Shown here: positions 45,665 through 54,085 of the stretch, piece by piece
Position numbering within the stretch: the stretch's first letter is position 1
Layout: every line of letters begins with the position of its first letter
Translations under genes and position numbers: made by a program
Source: Fischerella sp. JS2
GTDB lineage: Bacteria; Cyanobacteriota; Cyanobacteriia; Cyanobacteriales; Nostocaceae
Assembly: GCF_032393985.1 (NCBI RefSeq)
Contig: NZ_CP135918.1
Location: 5,395,724-5,459,723, forward strand
DNA length: 64,000 bases
Direction of reading: 5' to 3'
The notes under the pieces: model-generated
Database searches by the model: none
What the model saw: only the letters and a program-made list of their open reading frames with translations
What the model was told of the DNA's origin: nothing

Positions 45665-46822
45665 CTAGATGATAAAATTTTCTGTAATCATTGCATCATT
45701 TAAACCAACCCTAACTCGAAATCTCTCACCAAATTCCGCACAAAATTTTAATTGAATATAATCATCTTCTTCTCTAGCTTGAACTTCTAAAAATGCTTGT
45801 CCATCCTCATATAATCCTGCTAATTGTAAACCTAATGGTAAATAAGCATTATTCATAGGATAAACCCGTAATAGCACAGCAACTGTTTGATCTGGTTTTG
45901 GTAAAACTGCTACCATCAAAGCTACAGCGCTACCATCTAACTGCATTCCCAAATCCATAATGCGTCTAGCAGTCACAGCAGGGTGGTTCGGTTGAAGAGT
46001 CCACAAAATTTCCGCAAGAGTCCAACGTGTTTCTTCATCTTCAGTAGTTTTGATTAAATGAACTAAAATATCCAGAAGTTCTGAGGAAATGTTACTATTA
46101 TTATTTACCTCTATTTTTTCACAACGATTATTAAATTTTTTGGACAATAATTTGGATGGTAAACCTTTTTGCCAACTATGATTGGGGTAAAATTGCTCAA
46201 TAATTTGCCAAACAATATCTTGTGATTCTAATTTCAATCCTCTGACACGTTTAATAGAGCGAAAAGCAAATTGAGGTTTTCTTTTACGAGTAAATTCTTC
46301 AACTGTTTGCCACTCAGTTGTGTAAATATTTTCTAGCCATGCTCTTAAAGAAATTAGATGCGATCGCTCAATTAATTCATCCAATGAATGTAACTGGTTA
46401 ATATCAATTTCTGCGGCGGTAACATGAGGCAAAAATCCCCAGATTTTACCTTCCTTACAAGTTTGATTAATTTCGACAACCACATAACCAATGCGATCAT
46501 CCCAAACTTCTGGCGGGATATAACAAACGCGATCGCCTGTGCGAATTGCTCGACATTCTAAGTGTCCTATCCCAGTTAAGACTAAATCGGCGACATCATC
46601 AATTAATCTCCGGTAAGGATGCCAACTATAGCTAGATTCTAAATCTGTAGGAATATCTAGCATTTGCAAATAGGTATTAACTACCTGGACAGCTAAAGTA
46701 TTTAAATATACTTGCCTTGCTCTTGTTTGTGTTGGTTGTTCTCTGACAAATTTAAGAGCATTTTCTCGGAATTCTTCAGAAATAGGGATAGATATAGTTT
46801 GACGTTCAGTTAAGTAATTCAT
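45665..46822 (-). CDS. DUF1822 family protein
   Basis: Cyanobacterial protein of 385 aa, unknown function. The N-terminal part has ISIPISEEFRENALKFV and LNTLAVQVVNTYLQMLDIPTDLE, then SYSWHPYRR; the family is typically found beside sigma-70-like genes and CHAT-domain genes. The C-terminal third is beta-rich (VAVLLRVYPM, VRVGLNDA). I start at 46822 (MNYLTERQ), an ATG; an in-frame TTG at 46858 would overlap the sigma-like gene by 8 bp. Its position between the sigma-like factor and the CHAT receptor suggests a coupling role, which is inference. Confidence 0.86.
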   Translation of the reverse strand: MNYLTERQTISIPISEEFRENALKFVREQPTQTRARQVYLNTLAVQVVNTYLQMLDIPTDLESSYSWHPYRRLIDDVADLVLTGIGHLECRAIRTGDRVCYIPPEVWDDRIGYVVVEINQTCKEGKIWGFLPHVTAAEIDINQLHSLDELIERSHLISLRAWLENIYTTEWQTVEEFTRKRKPQFAFRSIKRVRGLKLESQDIVWQIIEQFYPNHSWQKGLPSKLLSKKFNNRCEKIEVNNNSNISSELLDILVHLIKTTEDEETRWTLAEILWTLQPNHPAVTARRIMDLGMQLDGSAVALMVAVLPKPDQTVAVLLRVYPMNNAYLPLGLQLAGLYEDGQAFLEVQAREEDDYIQLKFCAEFGERFRVRVGLNDAMITENFII

Positions 46823-46850
46823 AGTTGTAGATTCAAATTTCAAAAAACTA

Positions 46851-47498
46851 TTAATCAAGATAGCCTTGGGATTTACAAAATTCTTCTAGCAAAGGTAGGC
46901 ATTTTTTTTGATAGAAATTGCTGAGAGTCGGGATAGGAACACCAAAATCTTGGGATAAAACTTTCCAAGCAACTTCCAAAAGAAAACGGCGTTCAATCAT
47001 AACTTGACAATTAACATCCGGGCGATCGCTAATATGAATACGCCGTAATCTACTGGTTTCATTTGTAAGCCATTCCCGAATTTCTTTGAGCATAGGTGAT
47101 GGTTCTGGTGGTGCGGGAATAATATCTAAAGGATCTATTGCTTCACCATTTTCTCCTGTGAAGGGATTAATTCTTCTGTTTCTCTCTTGTTTATTTCTCT
47201 GACTAATTTCTTTAATACGATAATACAAGTAACCATTTAACCAGCTAATCACACAACCTTGTTTGGGATCATAAGGATTCCTAGCAGTAGTTGCTTCACA
47301 GAGATTTTGGCAAAAATATATCCAGGTTTTCTGAAAAGCTTCCTCTACATCAGGTACACCTGTACATCGCAAAAGTCTACCCGATTTTTGAATCAGACAA
47401 ATAATTTGATTCAGTTTCCTTTTGCGTTCTAAACTACCTCTGGGATGCTGACAAGCTTCTTGAACAAGTTGGAGGATTTGCGCGTTGAATTCATCCAT
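46851..47498 (-). CDS. sigma-70-like factor of the DUF1822/CHAT group
   Basis: Protein of 215 aa annotated in relatives as a sigma-70 family factor. The region 2-like part (about 68-122) has VEEAFQKTWIYFCQN and CVISWLNGYLYYRIKEISQR; the C-terminal part (about 172-215) PIPTLSNFYQKKCLPLLEEF resembles a reduced region 4, but a canonical -35 helix-turn-helix is not obvious. It would be soluble, and could either direct RNA polymerase or have become a signalling adaptor. It is the first gene of the minus-strand group leading to DUF1822 and CHAT. Confidence 0.75.
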   Translation of the reverse strand: MDEFNAQILQLVQEACQHPRGSLERKRKLNQIICLIQKSGRLLRCTGVPDVEEAFQKTWIYFCQNLCEATTARNPYDPKQGCVISWLNGYLYYRIKEISQRNKQERNRRINPFTGENGEAIDPLDIIPAPPEPSPMLKEIREWLTNETSRLRRIHISDRPDVNCQVMIERRFLLEVAWKVLSQDFGVPIPTLSNFYQKKCLPLLEEFCKSQGYLD

Positions 47499-47554
47499 AC
47501 TGTAAAGAATTAGTTAACTTTTAACAGTCTTGGCTCAACCTACTGCTACAGTTT

Positions 47555-48832
47555 CTAAGGGCGTTTATCCAGATTTGATTTCACTTCCGGAATCAGAATT
47601 TTCCCGTCACCCTTGAATTCATTAATCGCCTTACTAACATCGATACCAGTAGTCTGGCGTAACTGTTCTAAGAAAGATGCGAATTTTGGCACATTACCAC
47701 CATTAGCAGCATCAATAACAGTCAAATTTTCTACCTCCACTTGCGGAACTCCCGCAGCCATCATTTTCAACAATGGTTCCAACTTCTGGAACAGGAATAT
47801 TTCTCGCGCCGCCGCACCAGCATTTTGCCAAGATTCAGCCAAACGCTGTGTACCTGCGGCTTGGGCTTTACCATCTTCGATAATTCTGGCTGCATCGCCC
47901 TTGGCTTTGGCGATCGCTTGCTGACATGCGGCTGCGGCTGGCGCAATCACATCAGCTTGCAACTGCTTTTCCACCTGTTTGATACGTTCAGTTTGTACCG
48001 CCACCTCTGCTTGTACCCGCGCAATTTCTGCATTGACTACCGCTTCCACTTCCGCCACCATCGCCGTGCGCTTTGTCAGTGCATCTCTAACTCTGCGTTC
48101 CGCTTCCGCCTTCGCCACCTCCAAATCGCGTGCAATTTGCCTTAACTTAGTAATGCGATCGTTTTCCGAACTTTTAATAATCGCCTCCGCCTTAGCTTGC
48201 GCTTCCGCTATGCGCGCATCTCGTAATAACTCCGCCTGCTGCTTACGTCCAATTGAATCTAAATAACGTACCTCATCAGAAATATTTTTAATTTGCAAAT
48301 TATCCAAAACCAATCCCAACTTTTCTAAATCATCCTCCGCCTCTTCCAACAAAGTTTTCGCAAAAGCAATCTTATCTTCATTCACTTGTTCCGGTGTGAG
48401 ATTCGCCAATACCCCCCGCAAATTTCCTTCCAATGTTTCCTTGGCTAACTGTTCAATATCTTTGCGAGTTTTACCCAACAAGCGTTCGATCGCATTGTAA
48501 ATAATTGGTTCTTCGCCAGCAATTTTAATATTCGCCACCCCTTCTACCGTCAAAGGAATACCACCTTTAGAAAAGGCATTTACCACCCGCAATTCAATAA
48601 TCATATTCGTTAAATCCATGCGGAAAGTCTTTTCAATCAGGGGGATTTGAATTCCACTACCGCCTTTTACCAAACGGTATCCTACCGAATTGCTATCACC
48701 TGTAGAAGTGCGACTACCAGCAAAAATCAACACCTCACTTGGCTGACAAATATAGTACAAATTGCGAATCACCCACCAACCAGCAGCAGTACCAGTACCA
48801 AAAATTCCGAGTAGTAAAGCTATGATTTCCAT
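47555..48832 (-). CDS. flotillin-like SPFH domain protein
   Basis: SPFH/band 7 protein of 425 aa. An N-terminal membrane helix (1-25, IIALLLGIFGTGTAAGWWVI) and YICQPSEVLIFAGSR are followed by the SPFH domain (to about 190, VNAFSKGGIPLTVEGVANIKI) and a long Ala/Glu-rich coiled coil (RDARIAEAQAKAEAI), as in flotillin, which forms membrane microdomain scaffolds. I start at 48832 because GAGGA lies eight bases upstream; the frame upstream of that is repeat DNA. Paralogous to the next gene and probably co-transcribed despite a 196-bp repeat gap. Confidence 0.9.
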   Translation of the reverse strand: MEIIALLLGIFGTGTAAGWWVIRNLYYICQPSEVLIFAGSRTSTGDSNSVGYRLVKGGSGIQIPLIEKTFRMDLTNMIIELRVVNAFSKGGIPLTVEGVANIKIAGEEPIIYNAIERLLGKTRKDIEQLAKETLEGNLRGVLANLTPEQVNEDKIAFAKTLLEEAEDDLEKLGLVLDNLQIKNISDEVRYLDSIGRKQQAELLRDARIAEAQAKAEAIIKSSENDRITKLRQIARDLEVAKAEAERRVRDALTKRTAMVAEVEAVVNAEIARVQAEVAVQTERIKQVEKQLQADVIAPAAAACQQAIAKAKGDAARIIEDGKAQAAGTQRLAESWQNAGAAAREIFLFQKLEPLLKMMAAGVPQVEVENLTVIDAANGGNVPKFASFLEQLRQTTGIDVSKAINEFKGDGKILIPEVKSNLDKRP

Positions 48833-48875
48833 GATATTTTTCCTCGAATAAGTAAACGGCGATGGGAGGAATGAA

Positions 48876-49025
48876 ATTGGAAAAAGCGAACACAGATGCA
48901 CACCGATACACACCGATGATTGCAGGGGAATTGTTCGTTGGTGGTTGAGGGTTATGAGTACTAAATTCAGATTCAGAGGGCAAAATCTATCTGTGTGCAT
49001 CGGTGTGCATCGGTGTTCGATTAAA
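48876..49025. repeat. inverted ACACCGATGCACAC repeat pair
   Basis: GAACACAGATGCACACCGAT at 48889-48908 and its reverse complement-like partner GTGTGCATCGGTGTTCG ending near 49020 enclose about 70 bp. A transcript through both flotillin genes would fold into a long stem here. Same family as 8165-8440 and 45455-45645. Confidence 0.7.
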
Positions 49026-49028
49026 AAA

Positions 49029-50363
49029 TTAATTATTTTGCTGATTTAAAGTCCCTGTCACATCAATACCCAAAGTCCGATTCACATTCTCTAAATACTG
49101 CAACACAATCTCTGGATAAACATTTACCAAACTAGCCAAAGATTTACCATCACCGTTGTCAATCACATTCACTTTATCGATTTGAATTCGCTGGGGAATT
49201 TGCACAGCTTCTTGTAATACCATTTCGATTTGTTGAATTAAGAACAACTTGCCAGCCTCAGTTCCTGTTTGCTGCCAAACCTGGGAAAGAATATCGTTGA
49301 CTAAGGCTGCTGCTTTCGCATTTTCTTCCAAAGCGGCGGCTTCACCTCTGGCATGAAGTTCTTGGGCTTGAGATTGGGCGAGGGCTGGTAAAACTGTGTC
49401 TGCTTCCAAACGCAGACGTTCTAATTCAGCCCGTAGTGCTTGCAGTGCTTGTTCGGCTTTGGCTTTCTTCTCTTGGGCTGCGGCTTTGGTAATTTCTTCT
49501 TCGGAACGGGCTTTCTGTTCTAACTTGGCTTTGATTTTACGCAGTTCGTTTTCTTTTTCCAGAACAATGATTCTGTCTTGGGTTTTGGCAACTTGGGCGT
49601 GTTCCTCACATTGGGCTTCCACTTGTTCGGCTTGGGCGATCGCATCTGATTCGGCAATTTCTGCATCTCTGAGAATTAAGGCTATTTGCTTGCGTCCCAA
49701 GGATTTGAGATAATCGACATCATCAGACACACTTTGAATTTTCAAAGTATCGAGTTGTAATCCCAGTTTCGCTAAATCACGACTGACATCAGAGGCGATA
49801 CGTTCAGCAAAACTTAGTCTATCTTCGTTGAGTTCTTCGGGTGTGAGGGTAGCCACAACACCCCGTAAATATCCTTCTAAAGTTTCGCGAGAAACACGCG
49901 CCAATTCTGAGCGATCGCGATCTAAAAAACGTTCGATCGCATTACCCACCACTGCCGCATCAGTGGAAATTTTCACGTTAGCGATCGCTTGAATATTTAA
50001 AGGCGTTCCTCCCTTGGCGTAGGCATTCCGCACCTCTACCCGCACAGGCATTGTCGTTACATCCATGCGTTTGACAGTTTCCACAATCGGAATCCGGATC
50101 GCACGTCCACCTACCAATACCCGATAACCTACTTGTTGTCCATCCTGATTTCGCCACTTACGCCCCGAAAGAATCAAAACTTCATTCGGCTTGCAAATGC
50201 ACAAAAACGACTTTAAAAACCAGACAATAACAACAGCGCCAAAAATAGAAGCAGCAATCGGAAGGCTAGTAAATAGTAATCCTTCCATCCCATTATCTTT
50301 ATTTGTTGTGACAGGCCGATCAGCTGGAATTTGCCCGACTTGTACAGTTGCAATATTTTTCAT
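49029..50363 (-). CDS. flotillin-like SPFH domain protein
   Basis: Second SPFH protein, 444 aa, about one third identical in wording to the first. The polar N-terminal 28 residues precede a membrane helix (about 30-55, LLFTSLPIAASIFGAVVIVWFL); the SPFH part has CICKPNEVLILSGRKW and VRNAYAKGGTPLNIQA, the coiled coil ALQALRAELERLRLEAD. A second in-frame start (MEGLLF, residue 26) is possible and would put the helix at the N-terminus as in flotillins. Adjacent NfeD-like and flotillin partners match known flotillin/NfeD operons. Confidence 0.9.
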   Translation of the reverse strand: MKNIATVQVGQIPADRPVTTNKDNGMEGLLFTSLPIAASIFGAVVIVWFLKSFLCICKPNEVLILSGRKWRNQDGQQVGYRVLVGGRAIRIPIVETVKRMDVTTMPVRVEVRNAYAKGGTPLNIQAIANVKISTDAAVVGNAIERFLDRDRSELARVSRETLEGYLRGVVATLTPEELNEDRLSFAERIASDVSRDLAKLGLQLDTLKIQSVSDDVDYLKSLGRKQIALILRDAEIAESDAIAQAEQVEAQCEEHAQVAKTQDRIIVLEKENELRKIKAKLEQKARSEEEITKAAAQEKKAKAEQALQALRAELERLRLEADTVLPALAQSQAQELHARGEAAALEENAKAAALVNDILSQVWQQTGTEAGKLFLIQQIEMVLQEAVQIPQRIQIDKVNVIDNGDGKSLASLVNVYPEIVLQYLENVNRTLGIDVTGTLNQQNN

Positions 50364-50506
50364 AACTCAGTTAGTAGTTAGTAGTTAGTAGTTAGTGGTT
50401 AGTAGTTAGTGGTTAGTAGTTGGTAGTTAATAGCTATTCTCCCCACACTCCTCACACTCCCCATCTCCCCATCTCCCCATCTCCCCACTGCCCCTAATCC
50501 CCACCC
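50364..50506. repeat. TAGTTAG tandem repeat and C-rich run
   Basis: 50369-50432 is an imperfect heptamer repeat (TAGTTAG/TGGTTAG); 50445-50510 is a CTCCCCATCTCCCC-type run. The last part resembles the repeat pieces inside the chorismate-binding gene. No gene. Confidence 0.65.
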
Positions 50507-50827
50507 TCACACCCCCACCACCCACACCTTATTACCCTTCATCCTCACAACAACAACGCGATCGCCTTGGTGAAATTGTTGAGTTTCATCGGTGAGGGCG
50601 ACAAAATCTACTAAGGAACCTTTGAGATTGACACGGATTTTTCCGGGGCTTTTGCGGTTGAGAGGAATTTCCACAGTTCCGTAACAACCGACGATATTAT
50701 CCGTGCGTACAAGGCTATCGATTGCGAGGCGTTGGCGTTGCAAAAAAATTAGTCCAACTATGAACACACCAGCCAAAATTCCTAAGGCGATTGCAATACC
50801 AGTAATTATCAGGATGGAATTTTTCAT
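50507..50827 (-). CDS. NfeD-like membrane OB-fold protein
   Basis: Small protein of 106 aa: an N-terminal membrane helix (about 3-30, ILIITGIAIALGILAGVFIVGLI truncated here as IAIALGILAGVFIVGLI), then a short OB-fold domain (VGCYGTVEIPLNRKSPG and FHQGDRVVVVRMKGNKVWV) like the C-terminal domain of NfeD, the usual partner of flotillin. I start at 50827; TAATATG shows one base between the upstream stop and this ATG, so the two are coupled. The frame further upstream is only the out-of-frame reading of the neighbour's Gly/Cys repeat. Confidence 0.82.
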   Translation of the reverse strand: MKNSILIITGIAIALGILAGVFIVGLIFLQRQRLAIDSLVRTDNIVGCYGTVEIPLNRKSPGKIRVNLKGSLVDFVALTDETQQFHQGDRVVVVRMKGNKVWVVGV

Positions 50828-50828
50828 A

Positions 50829-52316
50829 TTAACCACCACAGCCGCCACAACCACCACCACAACCACCACCACAGCCACCACCGCAACCGCCACCACAACC
50901 ACTACCAACACTACTGCTAACATCACCACTACTAGTACTTGGTGGTACGAGGGCTTGTTTTAAATCTGCTAAAGAACCTACTAAAACTGCACTACCAAAC
51001 AAAGCAACACCAAATGCAATGTCAGATGAGCTAGGGGAGTAAGATGAGCGATAGTAATTGAGGGTGCGATCGCCAAATCGAGTACGGTGTGGCTTAGGCA
51101 ATAGCAAGAACGCAAGAATAGCCGTCATAATGCACATTCCAATTAAGAAACCTACAGGTTTCCCTCGGGAAAGCCCCACAAAGATTTTGCTGATTCCCAA
51201 CAAAAGTACTGCTAAGACGGGTATTGCAGTCGCAATTTGAATTATCTTCGCTTGGCGATCGCTAACCAGCAAACCTTGGTTTTCCAAGTTTCGCCTAATT
51301 GAATTTGTTGCAGATATGGCTCTTTTGCGGATAGTTTCAATAGGAGCATAATTCGTACCACTGACACTTTCCTCAGTAATTGCTTCTGCGATTGATTTCT
51401 CTAAAGGATGACTATTGGCACAAAGAGTATTTTCCAACTGCAAAGTACGACTTGTGGCCGAAACTGTGAGATATTTGTCTTGCACAAGTTTAGCGATCGC
51501 AGCATCTACTGCCCTATAGGCACCACTAGCCAAATATGCTAATTCATAACCATTGAGAGAGCCAGATTCACTACGTGGATTATTAGCAGATATACTTAAA
51601 AACCAACGTAAACTTCTAGCTATGACAAAAGTAATAATTACCGTCAAAAAGTAAAACCAGAGGAAATCAGGGCCGCTTAAATTCAGGGGATTGGTAATAG
51701 AAGCTGCTAACAAAGGCTTATTATTTGCTACTAATAATCCCAAAGAAAATAGTGGTAGCCAAATTAACGATAAATTTCCTGTCGGGCGCAGTGAAAAACG
51801 AGCTATATTTATCTTTGGCAACTTCACTAATTTTTTCGGTAAAACCCAGTTTTCCTGAGTATTCACCCGCACAAAATGCGTATCACGATTAAAACGAATA
51901 TGCGGCAATGGCCAAATATCTAGCGGTGGAGTTTGCCCAAAAAAACGCTCGTAACTTGCCAAAGTTTTGATATACAAATCTTGGAATTTACCAAGTTCCA
52001 CACTACCACCCTGACTAGGATTATGATGCAGTGGTGTTTGTAAAACTTTTGCACAAAATTCTTCCCAATAAGAATGTGTATAACTTAAGTGCAGATGCCA
52101 AACTTGATCGACTTGTTCTGATGGAACCACCGTATGTCCAGCAACTACCGCTAAAAAAGCAAACTTTTTATACTCCTCAATTGCCCGTTTTGTATATTCG
52201 GCACTCCAACCATTTTCTTTAGCTAGCTTTCTGCTGAAAGGATAAACAGCATTATTTTCATCTAAAGAAAACTCTTGAATTCGTGTGTATAATTTTGCTT
52301 GTTCAATGTTCATCAT
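50829..52316 (-). CDS. TIGR04222 membrane protein with Gly/Cys tail
   Basis: Protein of 495 aa. The N-terminal about 115 residues form a soluble domain with VPSEQVDQVWHLHLSYTHSY, like the glycine-rich-protein (DUF1399/GRDP) module; three to four membrane helices follow (about 180-195, 222-240, 360-400), with a cytosolic part containing PIETIRKRAISATNSIR. The C-terminus is a run of (GGGC)n, about 30 residues, typical of the TIGR04222 family. Likely first gene of an operon with the NfeD-like and flotillin proteins. Function unknown; the Cys/Gly tail could bind metal or be modified. Confidence 0.85.
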   Translation of the reverse strand: MMNIEQAKLYTRIQEFSLDENNAVYPFSRKLAKENGWSAEYTKRAIEEYKKFAFLAVVAGHTVVPSEQVDQVWHLHLSYTHSYWEEFCAKVLQTPLHHNPSQGGSVELGKFQDLYIKTLASYERFFGQTPPLDIWPLPHIRFNRDTHFVRVNTQENWVLPKKLVKLPKINIARFSLRPTGNLSLIWLPLFSLGLLVANNKPLLAASITNPLNLSGPDFLWFYFLTVIITFVIARSLRWFLSISANNPRSESGSLNGYELAYLASGAYRAVDAAIAKLVQDKYLTVSATSRTLQLENTLCANSHPLEKSIAEAITEESVSGTNYAPIETIRKRAISATNSIRRNLENQGLLVSDRQAKIIQIATAIPVLAVLLLGISKIFVGLSRGKPVGFLIGMCIMTAILAFLLLPKPHRTRFGDRTLNYYRSSYSPSSSDIAFGVALFGSAVLVGSLADLKQALVPPSTSSGDVSSSVGSGCGGGCGGGCGGGCGGGCGGCGG

Positions 52317-52848
52317 TGCCTGTCACCCACTATTCACAGGACTCTCCTAGTGGTTAGCCTTGCTTCTATAGGTTCTTCAGTTGGGACAGGAAAAATTTAT
52401 TCTTGTGTTTACATAAATTTACAATCAGGCGATAGTCAAGCCCAATTTATATAGATTCTTATCTTGAATTGAATTCCTAGCGAATTTTCCATAGAAAAAC
52501 TCTGCGTACCTCTATCTTGAAAGTAACCTCACCCCGTCAAGAGAGGACACCCCTCTCCTTAGCAAGGAGAGGGGCAAGGGGTGAGGTTTTTCATGGCAAA
52601 GTTCGTGAAACTTGTTTCATCGGGACTGCGTTTAAAAACGCTAGCTTTTAACAACGAACAGCCTTGATTTGTGCATAACTAACTTAATCTTTGCCCATAT
52701 CTTAAATAGAAGAGTTCGCTTGATATATCCTTTTATATATATATTTATTTAAATTTTGACCCTGAAAGCTTTATTTCAGGGCTGTTTGCTTCTATTTTGA
52801 AGCATTTTCTTTCGTGGGAAACATCTACTGGAATTTTAGGTAAAGCTG
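52317..52848. other. intergenic region with terminator-like hairpin
   Basis: No gene. Contains the hairpin at 52525-52588, a GTTTAAAAACGC word near 52629 shared with other gaps, and a TATATATAT run near 52733-52750 that could serve as promoter DNA for the next, broken gene. Confidence 0.45.
52525..52590. terminator. long hairpin repeat, AACCTCACCCC type
   Basis: Outer stem AACCTCACCCC (52525-52535) with GGGGTGAGGTT (52578-52588); inner stem CCCCTCTCCTT (52550-52560) with AAGGAGAGGGG (52564-52574). A T-run follows on the plus strand. Same design as 8242-8296, so it is a dispersed repeat that may also terminate transcription. Confidence 0.55.
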
Positions 52849-53661
52849 ATGCAACAGCAAAAAGCTCGTCGTAAACGGGGTGTAATCCTTACTCCCAAAG
52901 GCTGGGAGAGATTTCAAGCTGCCAAAATTCAAGCTGAGTTTGAGGAGAATGCTGGAGACGATTTTACTTTAGAAGAGTTGAGCGATCGCACCCGTTTAGC
53001 TCTCCACACTATCTCTAGAATTTTGGCACGCTTGGAACCTGTAGATAAAAGTTCCTTGCAGGCCGCCTTTACGGCTTTTGGTTTGGAGTTATCTCCAAAC
53101 GATTATACCCGACCTACCTCGACCTTAGAGGAACTAGAAACTCGACAAGCAAATCCTCAGTATGATTGGGCAGAAGCACCGAATGTATCTGTGTTTTTTG
53201 GTCGCAGTGAAGAATTATTGCAGCTATGACAGTGGATATTAGAAGAACGCTGTCGTTTAGTTGGACTTATAGGAATTGGTGGTATTGGCAAAAGCACCTT
53301 AGCGGTGAAGTTGGGGCTACAAATTCAAAGCGAATTTGAAGTAGTGGTATGGCGCAGCCTGCAAAATGCACCACCAGTAGAGGAACAAATAACCAACATC
53401 CTGCAATCTTTGCTGTCGGGGTTGCGAAAGGAGATGGCGATCGCCGAAAGCTTTGATAGCAAACTAGCAAAGCTGATGGAATGTTTGCAATCAAACCGAT
53501 GTCTGCTGATATTAGACAATGTTGAAACAATTCTCGCTGGTAATCAAGCAGGGCAATGTCGTCCTGGCTATGAGGGATATGATCAATTACTCAAGCGCGT
53601 TGGCGAAGTACGCCATAATAGTTACTGTCACCAGACATCGTCTACATTAATTCATCTTTAA
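52849..53661 (+). pseudogene. STAND NTPase (NB-ARC) remnant with in-frame TGA
   Basis: N-terminal part of a cyanobacterial NB-ARC/WD40-type STAND protein. The first frame (52849-53229) is the usual helical N-terminal domain (RRKRGVILTPKGWERFQ, LEELSDRTRLALHTISRI) ending FFGRSEELLQL; TGA at 53227-53229 interrupts it, and the same frame goes on with WILEERCRLVGL, P-loop GIGGIGKSTLAV, Walker B-like CLLILDNVETIL and YEGYDQLLKRVGEVRH. The sequence then breaks into unrelated residues and stops at 53661; the rest of the ATPase and the repeat domain are missing. Two lesions, so a real pseudogene rather than recoding. Confidence 0.82.
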
Positions 53662-53701
53662 ATACTTTAAAATTAAAACACCCTAGATAAAAGGAAAAAG
53701 T

Positions 53702-54085
53702 ATGATTAGTTTTAGCCCTTCAACAAGTTCTAATAGTGATGCTTCTAAGCTAACTTATACTGTGCTAGTTGAAAGTGAGCCAGATGGTAGATTTAGTGCA
53801 GTTGTGCTAGGTTTATCAGACTGTAAAAGCTCTGGCAAAACTGAAAATGAAGCTCTAGAAAACTTACAGCAGCTTTTACAAAAACGTTTACAGAATTCAA
53901 GAATAGTTACTTTAGAAATAGATTCTCCCCAAACAGATAATCCTTGGCTCAAGGTAGCTGGAATGTATAAAGATAATCCACTTTTTGATGAGGTACTAGC
54001 TGATATAAAAGCAGAACGCAGTAAAGTTGATACACAAATGGAGGAATACTATCAACGAATTGATGCAGAGGATGAGGTAAAGTGA
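53702..54085 (+). CDS. HicB-like antitoxin
   Basis: Protein of 127 aa. The N-terminal half has the HicB-like beta-alpha pattern (TYTVLVESEPDGRFSAVVLGL, SGKTENEALENLQQLL) and the C-terminal half is charged and helical (NPLFDEVLADIKAERSKVD), as in PIN-associated antitoxins, where the tail wraps the toxin. Its stop overlaps the GTG start of the next gene by 4 bp (GTGA). It is placed as antitoxin of that PIN toxin. No DNA-binding domain is obvious, so autoregulation is uncertain. Confidence 0.82.
   Translation: MISFSPSTSSNSDASKLTYTVLVESEPDGRFSAVVLGLSDCKSSGKTENEALENLQQLLQKRLQNSRIVTLEIDSPQTDNPWLKVAGMYKDNPLFDEVLADIKAERSKVDTQMEEYYQRIDAEDEVK

Noticed and set aside
50828-50929. Val-rich N-terminal extension of the NfeD-like gene
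   Set aside because: It is the other-frame reading of the Gly/Cys repeat of the preceding gene; the real ATG is at 50827, one base after that gene's stop.
53227-53229. In-frame TGA in the STAND gene as possible recoding
   Set aside because: The gene is also truncated after about 53620 and lacks its C-terminal domains, so plain decay explains it.
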